The translations under genes were made by a program, and so were the position numbers. A DNA stretch of 32,473 nucleotides. Source: DATLZB01 sp035574175 (GTDB taxonomy: Bacteria > Pseudomonadota > Alphaproteobacteria > Rhizobiales > Hyphomicrobiaceae). The stretch lies in contig DATLZB010000228.1 of the NCBI GenBank assembly GCA_035574175.1, positions 1-32,473 on the forward strand. Direction: 5' to 3'. Each line of letters starts with the position of its first letter. Within the stretch, counting starts at the first letter, position 1. Positions 23,028 through 28,652 of the stretch are shown here, one piece after another. A model generated the notes under the pieces. That model did no database searches. It saw only the letters and a program-made list of their open reading frames with translations, and was not told the DNA's origin.

Positions 23028-23893
23028 TTGGGCATTTCCATTTGTGCGGCAGCGGCACGAATGGATCGCGCCAGCTCGCGCAATTGCTCGGGTCGCACCA
23101 GCTTATCCGCCGGCGGGTCGGACGCGGCGGTCTGCGGCGGGGGCCGATGCGCGACCGCCGCGGCGAACGCATGCGCGTGACGCTCGGGCGGCCGGACCGG
23201 CACGGGTGCGCGGCCAGCCTGCTCGCAGGCCCGCCGCCACCAATTCCGCCACGTCGCTTGCCAATCGACCTTCCGGCCCCCGGTGGCGCGCCAGTGGTCG
23301 ATGAACTTCTCGGCTTCGGCAGCGATCCGGGCCACGTTCGCAGGTGAGTGCTTGGCTGCCCACGTGCGCCACTCGTCGGGCACCACGAAATCGTCAGGCA
23401 GCCGGTGGGCGCGGTCCCCCCGCTGGGGGACTACAGGGGGATGATCGCTAGATCGCTTGATCGTTAGTGTGTCCTTACGGGGTGACACTGGTGCAACCGG
23501 GAGAGGACCACCAGTGTCACCTGTAGGTTGCACCCCCTCCCCCGGGGGAGTGTCACCTGTAGGTTGCACCCCAGGGTGGTCGATGATCACCCGGTACAGA
23601 CAGAAGCTCTCGCCGCTTTCCACCTGCGAGAGCTTTTCGATGTAGCCCCACTCGACCAGCTCCTTGCCGGCCCGGCTGATGCTCTGCCGACGTACCCCCC
23701 AGCGCTCCGCCATCTCGGTCTGAGACAGCCGGCACCACCCCTTGTTTTGGTTGCTACGGCCTATGTGAGACAGCAGCCGATAGTGCAGCCCCGACAGGCG
23801 CTTATCGTCGGCAGATCGACCCGGCAGGATGCAGTATCGCGCGTCGGCCAGCCGGTCGCCGCGGCCATCAATCACCCGCTCGCTCGCACTCAT
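23024..23893 (-). CDS. Phage replication protein with winged helix (lambda O-like role)
   Basis: 289 residues from ATG 23893, with GAGG upstream. Residues about 30-105 form a winged helix (LSQTEMAERWGVRRQSISRA, then KELVEWGYIEKL). A Pro/Gly linker with the repeat VQPTGDT twice (about 109-127) follows, then an acidic/aromatic C-terminal domain (WQATWRNWWRRACEQAGRAP, about 211-230) typical of phage replication or helicase-loading proteins. The linker DNA carries exact repeats like iterons. By analogy with lambda O, the N-domain would bind them and the C-domain recruit host helicase. This is inferred from layout, not from a proven family match. Confidence 0.65.
   Translation of the reverse strand: MSASERVIDGRGDRLADARYCILPGRSADDKRLSGLHYRLLSHIGRSNQNKGWCRLSQTEMAERWGVRRQSISRAGKELVEWGYIEKLSQVESGESFCLYRVIIDHPGVQPTGDTPPGEGVQPTGDTGGPLPVAPVSPRKDTLTIKRSSDHPPVVPQRGDRAHRLPDDFVVPDEWRTWAAKHSPANVARIAAEAEKFIDHWRATGGRKVDWQATWRNWWRRACEQAGRAPVPVRPPERHAHAFAAAVAHRPPPQTAASDPPADKLVRPEQLRELARSIRAAAAQMEMPK
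23443..23572. repeat. Candidate replication origin inside the rep gene
   Basis: An exact 24-bp direct repeat lies at 23513-23536 and 23549-23572 (36 bp apart; core GTCACCTGTAGGTTGCACC). An inverted relative (GGTGACAC then GGTGCAACC) is at 23481-23498. Next to them three tandem 8-bp units with GATCGCT, GATCGCT and GATCGTT start at 23443, 23451 and 23459, in a locally AT-richer patch. Iterons in the linker of a replication gene beside short repeats resemble the lambda ori plan. Origin function is an inference. Confidence 0.5.
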
Positions 23894-23978
23894 TCCACAC
23901 CTCAGCGCTCCATCTGAGGCGTGCTTGACCGACGCGGCGAGATGTGCCATAAAGCGCGTCGGGCAATGCACGCTCGCC

Positions 23979-23996
23979 AACGGCCTCACGGCCGTT
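23979..23996 (-). promoter_or_regulatory. Short hairpin in the leader of the rep gene
   Basis: AACGGCC (23979-23985) and GGCCGTT (23990-23996) are perfect 7-bp arms around a four-base loop. It lies in the 182-bp gap (23894-24075) before the rep gene and has no U-run after it on the minus strand, so it is more likely an RNA structure than a terminator. Confidence 0.4.
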
Positions 23997-24024
23997 CATC
24001 CAGTCCCTCTCCAGGACGAATTTA

Positions 24025-24055
24025 GAAGCTCCACCGCGCCAACGGTCGGAGCTTC
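24025..24055. terminator. Stem-loop between the 24076 gene and rep
   Basis: GAAGCTCC (24025-24032) and GGAGCTTC (24048-24055) are perfect 8-bp arms, with ACCG/CGGT inside extending the stem past a one-base bulge. On the plus strand it is followed within three bases by CTTTT (24058-24062); on the minus strand by TAAATT. It could end stray rightward transcripts or act as an attenuator for the leftward operon. Confidence 0.45.
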
Positions 24056-24075
24056 AGCTTTTCATGGGGTCTAGC

Positions 24076-24261
24076 TCATCCCGATGCCTCGTTCGCTGCC
24101 CTCAGCAGGGCCTCCGCCAGCCGCCAGGCTCGACGCAGCGGCAACGATACCTCGACCAGCCGATCCCTGGTCTGCACCATGAGGATCACCATCCCGTCCC
24201 GCCCCCGGACGGCAGTGTCGCCGACCGCAAGCACGGGCATGTTGCCACCTGTTCCATCCAC
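24076..24261 (-). CDS. Small protein of 61 residues, unknown
   Basis: The start is GTG 24261 with GGGGGTGAG just upstream; ATG 24240 is an alternative. The sequence (MPVLAVGDTAVRGRDGMVIL, then MVQTRDRLVEVSLPLRRAWR, LAEALLRAANEA) reads as a beta-hairpin followed by a helix. It lies between the terminator-like hairpin at 24321 and the rep gene, so it is an early leftward gene, like lambda N or cII in position only. No family recognised. Confidence 0.55.
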   Translation of the reverse strand: MDGTGGNMPVLAVGDTAVRGRDGMVILMVQTRDRLVEVSLPLRRAWRLAEALLRAANEASG

Positions 24262-24320
24262 GACTCACCCCCCGATTTTCTCTCCGTTGTACACGCGCAC
24301 TACACGCCATCCAACACCTA

Positions 24321-24355
24321 ACGGCCGCCGGCCCGAGGAGTAGGCCGGCGGCCGT
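24321..24355 (-). terminator. Strong GC-rich hairpin downstream of cro
   Basis: ACGGCCGCCGGCC (24321-24333) and GGCCGGCGGCCGT (24343-24355) are perfect 13-bp arms with a nine-base loop. It follows the stop of the cro-like gene by 34 bp on the leftward transcript. There is no clean U-run after it (TAGGTGTTGG), so it may be a weak or factor-dependent terminator, or a site for antitermination. Confidence 0.6.
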
Positions 24356-24389
24356 CCCGCCACCCCGCACTACCCGACGCTGCCGCGCG

Positions 24390-24647
24390 TCAGGCGATCA
24401 CCTTCCGCCGCATTTGCAGCGGCGGGTACACGTGGTAACCGAACACCGATGGATCGACCTCGTTGCCGAGCTGCCACATGTCCATGTGGATCGCGTAGTG
24501 ATACGCGGGCGGGATATAGCCGGTCGCGATCCAGGCGCTTATAGCGCCGGGAGCGCGCGAGAAGCGGCGGGCCGTGGCATTGGTGCCGCCGTAGGCCTCG
24601 ACGACCTCGCGCACCGATCTTAGGAGCTGCCGCTTTGTCCGTGCCAT
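24390..24647 (-). CDS. Cro-like helix-turn-helix repressor
   Basis: 85 residues from ATG 24647. Residues about 10-45 form a helix-turn-helix of the YdaS/Cro kind (SVREVVEAYGGTNATARRFS, then RAPGAISAWIATGYIPP). It is divergent from an XRE repressor gene with a 51-57 bp gap, the classic genetic-switch layout. A consensus -35 (TTGACA) and its -10 place the transcript start at or near the ATG, and there is no ribosome site, so the mRNA is probably leaderless. A 15-bp palindrome overlaps its -10 and first base. It should repress the CI-like gene and control lytic entry. Confidence 0.75.
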   Translation of the reverse strand: MARTKRQLLRSVREVVEAYGGTNATARRFSRAPGAISAWIATGYIPPAYHYAIHMDMWQLGNEVDPSVFGYHVYPPLQMRRKVIA

Positions 24648-24661
24648 TCAAGCATCTTGAA
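24647..24661. promoter_or_regulatory. Operator O1: perfect palindrome TTCAAG-CAT-CTTGAA
   Basis: Six-base arms are exactly inverted around CAT. The site covers the -10 of the leftward cro promoter (24654-24659) and reaches the cro start codon. A related site lies at 25121-25135; 15 of 18 bases agree when flanks are included. It is the likely target of the CI-like and/or Cro-like protein. Confidence 0.7.
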
Positions 24662-24682
24662 CAGTTTACCATCACCTGTCAA
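24654..24682 (-). promoter_or_regulatory. Leftward promoter for cro and the following operon
   Basis: On the minus strand TTGACA (24682-24677, a perfect -35) is followed after 17 bp by CAAGAT (24659-24654). The expected start, about seven bases on, falls at or next to the A of the cro ATG (24647). No other convincing leftward promoter was seen upstream of rep, so this may drive much of the left arm. Confidence 0.65.
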
Positions 24683-24704
24683 GAGGGCGGCCGGCGGCGT
24701 GCAC

Positions 24705-25019
24705 ATGGTTAAGGCCGACACAACCCTCAAAGCCGCCGTCGGTGAGCGCCTGCGCCTCACCCGGCAGATCGTCGGCATTCTCGAGGGCCGCGAGCTCGAC
24801 CAAAAGGAGTTCTGCCGCCGCGCCGGCATCGAGGCAACGTTGTACAACAAATATGAGCGCGGCATGGTACTGCCCTCAGTTCCCATGGCAATCAGGCTCT
24901 GCGAGACGTACGACCTCACGCTCGACTGGATATTCCTCGACGATCCGAGCAACCTGCCCTACGCGATACAGGACCGCCTGCCGCCCGCGCGCCAGCGCCC
25001 CGCACGCCGCCGCCGCTGA
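24705..25019 (+). CDS. XRE-family repressor (CI-like)
   Basis: 104 residues from ATG 24705; GTG 24699 in the same frame has a better-placed GAGGG and is a fair alternative. The helix-turn-helix is LDQKEFCRRAGIEATLYNKY followed by ERGMVLPSVPMAIRLCETYD and LTLDWIFLDD, the standard XRE pattern (about residues 20-85). There is no peptidase domain, so it would not be self-cleaving like lambda CI; induction must use another route. It faces the cro-like gene and probably binds the palindromes at 24647 and 25121 to keep lysogeny. The C-terminal tail is basic (RQRPARRRR). Confidence 0.8.
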   Translation: MVKADTTLKAAVGERLRLTRQIVGILEGRELDQKEFCRRAGIEATLYNKYERGMVLPSVPMAIRLCETYDLTLDWIFLDDPSNLPYAIQDRLPPARQRPARRRR

Positions 25020-25063
25020 TTTCCGCCCAGCACAAATTAACCATCCCCCCACAGTTGTAAAGG

Positions 25064-25101
25064 CCCGCGAAATGCGCGCCCAGCGGGATTGCATTTTCTT
25101 C
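25064..25101 (+). terminator. Weak terminator after the repressor gene
   Basis: CCCGC (25064-25068) and GCGGG (25083-25087) pair across a 14-base loop, followed by ATTGCATTTTCTTC, a T-rich run. It lies between the repressor stop and the rightward early promoter. The stem is short, so efficiency is uncertain. Confidence 0.35.
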
Positions 25102-25103
25102 TC

Positions 25104-25132
25104 TTGACCGACACAAATCATTCAAGTAGATT
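25104..25132 (+). promoter_or_regulatory. Rightward early promoter
   Basis: TTGACC (25104-25109) and TAGATT (25127-25132) are separated by 17 bp. The expected start is near 25139, 46 nt before the first early gene. The palindrome at 25121-25135 covers the -10, so repressor binding would block RNA polymerase. Confidence 0.6.
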
Positions 25133-25135
25133 GAA
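25121..25135. promoter_or_regulatory. Operator O2: TTCAAG-TAG-ATTGAA
   Basis: This is a near-palindrome with one arm mismatch, closely matching O1 (shared CATTCAAG before and TTGAAC after the centre). It overlaps the -10 of the rightward promoter, in the same relation as O1 has to the cro promoter. Confidence 0.65.
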
Positions 25136-25184
25136 CGCCACAACATCTCAGGGCGGCGTCCGAACCCACGGAAAGGACGCAAAA

Positions 25185-25601
25185 ATGGCGAAGGAGCTGT
25201 CGAGCAGTGAGCGCGCGGGATACCTCTATGCAGGGTTTCAACACGCCCGAAACGGGGGCTGGCCCGGCGAGTGCCCCTACGACGTGCGCAGCGAGCCGGG
25301 AAGCCTATGGATTGCCGGCTTCGAGGCCTGGCACCTGCGACGCGGCGCCAGCGACCCCGATGACGACGGCGGTCCAAGCGGAGCACCAGCAGGTGCGCGT
25401 CCCGCGCGAGTTGCGGGAGACGATGGATCGGTTCGGCCTGCGATCGGGATACGACGCGACAACGTCATTCCCTTCCGAGCCGTCCCTGGCCGAGCACCCG
25501 GTCACGCGGCTGAAGGCGCAGTGGTACCTCGACGACCTGCGCGAGCAGGGCAAGTACTGCCCCGCATGCAAGCACATCCTCATGCACGTGCTGCTCTCTA
25601 A
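25185..25601 (+). CDS. RMF-like small domain protein with aberrant C-terminus
   Basis: ATG 25185 has GAAAGGA upstream and opens the rightward operon. Residues about 11-52 (AGYLYAGFQHARNGGWPGEC, PYDVRSEPGSLWIAGFEAW) resemble the short ribosome-modulation-factor-like domain common in phages: 'A...G...A..G.....CP......W..G...'. The remaining about 85 residues (from GGPSGAPAGARPAR) share DNA with the next gene in another frame for 242 bp and look unlike a native domain. A lost stop or one-base indel near 25350 is possible. Confidence 0.6.
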   Translation: MAKELSSSERAGYLYAGFQHARNGGWPGECPYDVRSEPGSLWIAGFEAWHLRRGASDPDDDGGPSGAPAGARPARVAGDDGSVRPAIGIRRDNVIPFRAVPGRAPGHAAEGAVVPRRPARAGQVLPRMQAHPHARAAL

Positions 25602-25698
25602 GGTCGAGGCGGCCGCCCGGGCGTTCGTGGAGCGCGAGAGGGCGGCAAGAGAGAGCCGCGAAAGAGCGGCCCGAGAGAGCCAAAGAGAGACGCCATGA
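25360..25698 (+). CDS. Small early protein with CxxC and Arg/Glu-repeat tail
   Basis: 112 residues from ATG 25360, which has a poor ribosome site; translation may rely on coupling. The likely folded part is VRVPRELRETMDRFGLRSGY through WYLDDLREQGKYCPACKHIL, with one CPAC motif that could help bind zinc. The C-terminal tail repeats RAARES/RERAARES (about 90-108), a charged helix. It overlaps the upstream gene by 242 bp and the DnaA-like gene by four bases (ATGA). No family recognised. Confidence 0.55.
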   Translation: MTTAVQAEHQQVRVPRELRETMDRFGLRSGYDATTSFPSEPSLAEHPVTRLKAQWYLDDLREQGKYCPACKHILMHVLLSKVEAAARAFVERERAARESRERAARESQRETP

Positions 25699-26174
25699 CG
25701 CCGACGATCATCACCATCCGGCGCATAGCGGAGGTCACGGCGGACCTGCTCGGATTGGAACGCGCATCCCTCTGCGGCGATACGCGCTGCCAGCAGATCG
25801 TGCGGGCACGTCATATCGCCTGGTACGTCGCCAACCGCTGCTATGGCCACTCGCTTGCACGCATCGGCCAGCGCTTCCGGCGCCATCACACCACGGTGAT
25901 GCATGGGGTGCGCCTCATCGAGGCCAGGCTGCGCACAGACGCCGAATTGCAGCAGGCCGTCGCCAGCATCCGTGCCGCACTCGACCAGCACACGATCACG
26001 CGCCCCGTATGCCCAGCCCCAAGCGCCGGCCTGCCCGAGTGCGCTCCACCGGCGGAGGCGAACAAGCTGGTACGCAAAGCACAGCGTGATTGGTGGCAGG
26101 AGCAGAACGATCGGTTCGTGGCCGCCATGAGGCAAGCGCACCCGGAGCGGGAAATCGCGCTGCGCCATGCATAA
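25695..26174 (+). CDS. DnaA domain-IV-like DNA-binding protein
   Basis: 159 residues. Residues about 6-80 match DnaA domain IV: ITIRRIAEVTADLLGLERAS, then VRARHIAWYVANRCYGHSLA and RIGQRFRRHHTTVMHGVRLI. The HHTTV signature that contacts the DnaA box is intact. There is no ATPase domain, so it cannot act as an initiator alone. It might bind DnaA boxes to block or redirect host initiation, or regulate phage genes. The C-terminal 75 residues are polar and unassigned. ATG overlaps the preceding stop. Confidence 0.75.
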   Translation: MTPTIITIRRIAEVTADLLGLERASLCGDTRCQQIVRARHIAWYVANRCYGHSLARIGQRFRRHHTTVMHGVRLIEARLRTDAELQQAVASIRAALDQHTITRPVCPAPSAGLPECAPPAEANKLVRKAQRDWWQEQNDRFVAAMRQAHPEREIALRHA

Positions 26175-26189
26175 AGGGGAGACGAAAAA

Positions 26190-26513
26190 ATGACCGCAAC
26201 CTCGACCGACTTTCCAAACCCGTTCCTGGCCTACATGCGCGCCAGATGCGGCACCGACCGCTGGTGCGTTGCGTCTCGGCTGACGCCGAGGCTGCGGGCC
26301 AAGGGCTACGAGCGTGCCATTCCCAAGTCCGTGTATCTGCGCTGGTCGTCGGAGTACGAGCGCGAGGAGGGCCGCATGCGCGATGCGGCGCTGGAGCTCT
26401 ACAGCGCCCTGCGGATGGTCAACGACAACGCCATCCTGCGCAACATGCTCGAGCCGCGCGAGCGGCGTATCGTCGATGCAGCGCTCGCCAAGGCGGAGGG
26501 CCGCCATGGATGA
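26190..26513 (+). CDS. Early phage protein of 107 residues, unknown
   Basis: ATG 26190 has AAAGGGGAG upstream, 15 bp after the DnaA-like stop. It starts MTATSTDFPNPFLAYMRARC and is mostly helical and charged (YLRWSSEYEREEGRMRDAAL, then RNMLEPRERRIVDAALAKAE). It could contain a small DNA-binding helix bundle, but no signature is visible. It overlaps the next gene by eight bases. Confidence 0.5.
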   Translation: MTATSTDFPNPFLAYMRARCGTDRWCVASRLTPRLRAKGYERAIPKSVYLRWSSEYEREEGRMRDAALELYSALRMVNDNAILRNMLEPRERRIVDAALAKAEGRHG

Positions 26514-26697
26514 TGTGTTCCTCATCGAGCAGGAGCGCGATCCTGGCTACGCCCAATGGGCTCTGGAGCAGGCGATCACCGCCTACGTCGAGCGGGTGCG
26601 CGCGCGTGCCGCCCAGCTCGCCGGCCTCAATGAGATGCTCAATCCATACGGCTATCTCGTCGTCGATATGCCCTACGATTGGAGGCGGCGACGGTAA
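26506..26697 (+). CDS. Small protein of 63 residues, unknown
   Basis: ATG 26506, with GGAGGG upstream, starts MDDVFLIEQERDPGYAQWAL and continues as a helix (EQAITAYVERVRARAAQLAG) with a basic end (YDWRRRR). It overlaps the previous stop by eight bases and ends TAA directly before the next ATG, which supports translation. Function unknown. Confidence 0.5.
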   Translation: MDDVFLIEQERDPGYAQWALEQAITAYVERVRARAAQLAGLNEMLNPYGYLVVDMPYDWRRRR

Positions 26698-27150
26698 ATG
26701 GCGCCGCGAGTTGGGCATATCTTCAAGCCGCTGATGCAGCGCTTTTGGGAAAAGGTGTCGCCTGAGCCCAATACCGGCTGCTGGCTGTGGATCGGCGCAA
26801 CCAACGGCTGCGGCTACGGACGATTGGCAATCGGGAGATCGGATCGCGTCTACGCTCATCGCCTTTCATACGAGCGCCACGTTGGGGTCATTCCGGCCGG
26901 CATGCAGATTGACCACCTGTGCCGCAACCCTCTCTGCGTAAACCCAAGACATCTAGAACCGGTGTCCAATCGCGAAAACACGCGCCGTGGGGGAGTAAGC
27001 GCCCTGCGCGAGCCGCGACTATTCTGTTCGCGCGGGCACGCCTTCGCCGATCACGAATACATCGACACGAAGGGGTATCGGCAGTGCCGCAAATGTCAGA
27101 GCATTCGGCAGGCCGCCTATCATCGGAGGCGGAATAATGGCGTTCACTGA
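26698..27150 (+). CDS. HNH endonuclease with C-terminal zinc-binding motif
   Basis: 150 residues from ATG 26698, immediately after the preceding TAA. Residues about 28-95 show the HNH_3 pattern: GCWLWIGATNGCGYGRLAIG, then IDHLCRNPLCVNPRHLEPVS and NRENTRRG. The catalytic His is in IDHLC and the Cys pairs bind zinc. A second cluster (FCSRGHAF...CRKCQ, about 109-135) probably forms another zinc site. It may be a phage recombination or restriction-type nuclease, or a free-standing homing endonuclease. Its base use is a little less GC-rich than neighbours. Confidence 0.85.
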   Translation: MAPRVGHIFKPLMQRFWEKVSPEPNTGCWLWIGATNGCGYGRLAIGRSDRVYAHRLSYERHVGVIPAGMQIDHLCRNPLCVNPRHLEPVSNRENTRRGGVSALREPRLFCSRGHAFADHEYIDTKGYRQCRKCQSIRQAAYHRRRNNGVH

Positions 27151-27856
27151 CCAGCAAATCACAGAGCTGCTTGCCCCACTTCGTAGAGAGTACGTCAAGC
27201 AGCGCGCGCAGGCAGGAAGGCAGCTTAGCTATGTCGAAGGGTGGCACGTTGTATCTGAGAGCAACCGGATTTTCGGTTTCTCGGAATGGTGCAGCGAAAC
27301 GCTCGACGTGACCAAGGTGTCCGAGCATCAGCGTCCGGTCGGCAACGGCCAGGGTTGGGGCGTCACCTACACCGCCCGCGTGCGCATCACCGTCTATGCC
27401 GGCGGCACCACCGTCGTGCGCGAGGGTATCGGCGCCGGCCACGGCATCGACCGCGACCTCGGGCTCGCGCATGAGAGCGCCATCAAGGAGGCGGAGACGG
27501 ACGCGCGCAAGCGCGCGCTGATGACCTTCGGCAATCCCTTCGGGCTCGCCTTGTACGACAAGGAGCAGCGCAACGTCATCGATGCCGAGCCGGTGCGCGA
27601 GGCCCTGCCGGCGCCGCCGCCCGAGACCAAGCCCATGTCAGCCTACCGCGCCCGCAAGACGGGCGTGGACAAGCGCTTCAAGGAGCTCACGCAGCTCGTG
27701 CGCAGCGCTGCCTCGACCGAGGCGTTGCGCGAGCTGCGGCCCGTCATCGCCAAGGAGATACAGGGCTGGCCGTCGAGCTACGTCGAGCACCTGCGCGGCG
27801 AGTACGAGAGCCGCCTGTACCAGCTCCGGGATTTGGAGAGCAAGGAGGCAACATGA
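27137..27856 (+). CDS. Rad52/22-family single-strand annealing protein
   Basis: 239 residues from ATG 27137, preceded by GGAGGCGG within the HNH gene's end. The Rad52-type core is clear: RQLSYVEGWHVVSESNRIFG, FSEWCSETLDV, then YTARVRITVYAGGTTVVREG, GIGAGHG and AETDARKRALMTFGNPFGLA. This fold forms rings that anneal complementary single strands for phage recombination and end-joining replication. The C-terminal 80 residues are helical. No partner exonuclease is recognised nearby. Confidence 0.88.
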   Translation: MAFTDQQITELLAPLRREYVKQRAQAGRQLSYVEGWHVVSESNRIFGFSEWCSETLDVTKVSEHQRPVGNGQGWGVTYTARVRITVYAGGTTVVREGIGAGHGIDRDLGLAHESAIKEAETDARKRALMTFGNPFGLALYDKEQRNVIDAEPVREALPAPPPETKPMSAYRARKTGVDKRFKELTQLVRSAASTEALRELRPVIAKEIQGWPSSYVEHLRGEYESRLYQLRDLESKEAT

Positions 27857-28059
27857 GCCTGTGGTGGCTACATCCAGGTTGGACCGAGGCGCTGTGTTCG
27901 CACTGTGGCCAGAAAGTTTGGCCCGATGGTGATCCAGATTGGGGTCTGTGCTGGCGTTGCTTCTACGCGCAACAGAAGGCCCAAGAAGAGGCGCGCCTGG
28001 AGTACGAGCGCATGGTGATGGAACAAATGGATCAGTCTTATCTGGAGCCTCCAAAATGA
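27853..28059 (+). CDS. Small zinc-ribbon-like protein
   Basis: 68 residues; ATG overlaps the rad52-like stop (ATGA) and AAGGAGG lies upstream. It has two Cys pairs, LCSHCGQ and LCWRCFY (about 15-36), separated by 14 residues, fitting a zinc ribbon. A charged helix follows (KAQEEARLEYERMVMEQMDQ). It may bind nucleic acid or a protein partner of the annealing protein. No family name assigned. Confidence 0.6.
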   Translation: MSLWWLHPGWTEALCSHCGQKVWPDGDPDWGLCWRCFYAQQKAQEEARLEYERMVMEQMDQSYLEPPK

Positions 28060-28649
28060 CCGTTTATGAGACTGCCTCTGCTGTTTATGAGACTGCCTCT
28101 GCTCATGTCGATGATCTCATCGATGAGATCGACCGCCTGAGCAGTCGCGCTCAGCAACTAGCGTCCAGAGCGCATGCTCTGCGCGCGAGCGGCTCGGATG
28201 ATCCTATGACGGATGAATGGAAGGCCGTCACCCTGATGCGCGCGGAAGCCTATCAAGAGTTCTGCGATGCCTTGGTCAACAACTGGTCGATCATTCGTGA
28301 AGCATTGGTTGATCGCCAACAGAAGTTAACCGTCCCCACGACCATTTACGACGCTGTTGAGCGCGTTCTGGATGAGCACAGCGCATGGATCGCTCGGCCC
28401 AATCCTAACGTAACGAAGGCGGTCGCTCTCGCCGCCGGCATCGCGTGGAGTCTACACGATTCCACTGCGACGGACGCTCCATATGAAGCCGGTTTCCGTG
28501 ACGCGCTGGCGATTGCTGGCAAAAAGATCGATGACGCGATCAAGGCGTCTACCCACGACAGCCCAACTATGCGGACGGTCACCAATTGGCTTACCGATCT
28601 GTACGGCGACATCGTCAGCGTGCCACTGCCAATGCGGAACGGAGATTGA
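28056..28649 (+). CDS. Helical early protein of 197 residues with N-terminal repeat
   Basis: ATG 28056 overlaps the preceding stop (ATGA). The N-terminus has the repeat VYETASA twice (residues about 3-16) from a 21-bp tandem DNA duplication. The rest is helical (HVDDLIDEIDRLSSRAQQLA, then QEFCDALVNNWSIIREALVD). A C-terminal part (ATDAPYEAGFRDALAIAGKK) resembles short 'Y..GF..A' domains of phage proteins. Codon use is noticeably less GC-rich than neighbours, suggesting later arrival. Function unknown. Confidence 0.5.
   Translation: MTVYETASAVYETASAHVDDLIDEIDRLSSRAQQLASRAHALRASGSDDPMTDEWKAVTLMRAEAYQEFCDALVNNWSIIREALVDRQQKLTVPTTIYDAVERVLDEHSAWIARPNPNVTKAVALAAGIAWSLHDSTATDAPYEAGFRDALAIAGKKIDDAIKASTHDSPTMRTVTNWLTDLYGDIVSVPLPMRNGD
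28062..28103. repeat. Tandem 21-bp duplication
   Basis: Two exact 21-bp copies abut (28062-28082 and 28083-28103; each contains TATGAGACTGCCTCTGCT). They keep the reading frame and add seven residues. The identity suggests a recent slippage event. Confidence 0.9.
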
Positions 28650-28652
28650 GCC

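Noticed and set aside
24071..24370. Minus-strand frame of 99 codons across the hairpin at 24321
   Set aside because: It runs through the terminator-like stem and overlaps the better supported 61-residue gene in another frame.
24657..24704. N-terminal extension of the XRE repressor to TTG 24657
   Set aside because: It would place coding sequence over the operator and the -35 of cro; ATG 24705 or GTG 24699 fit the domain boundaries.
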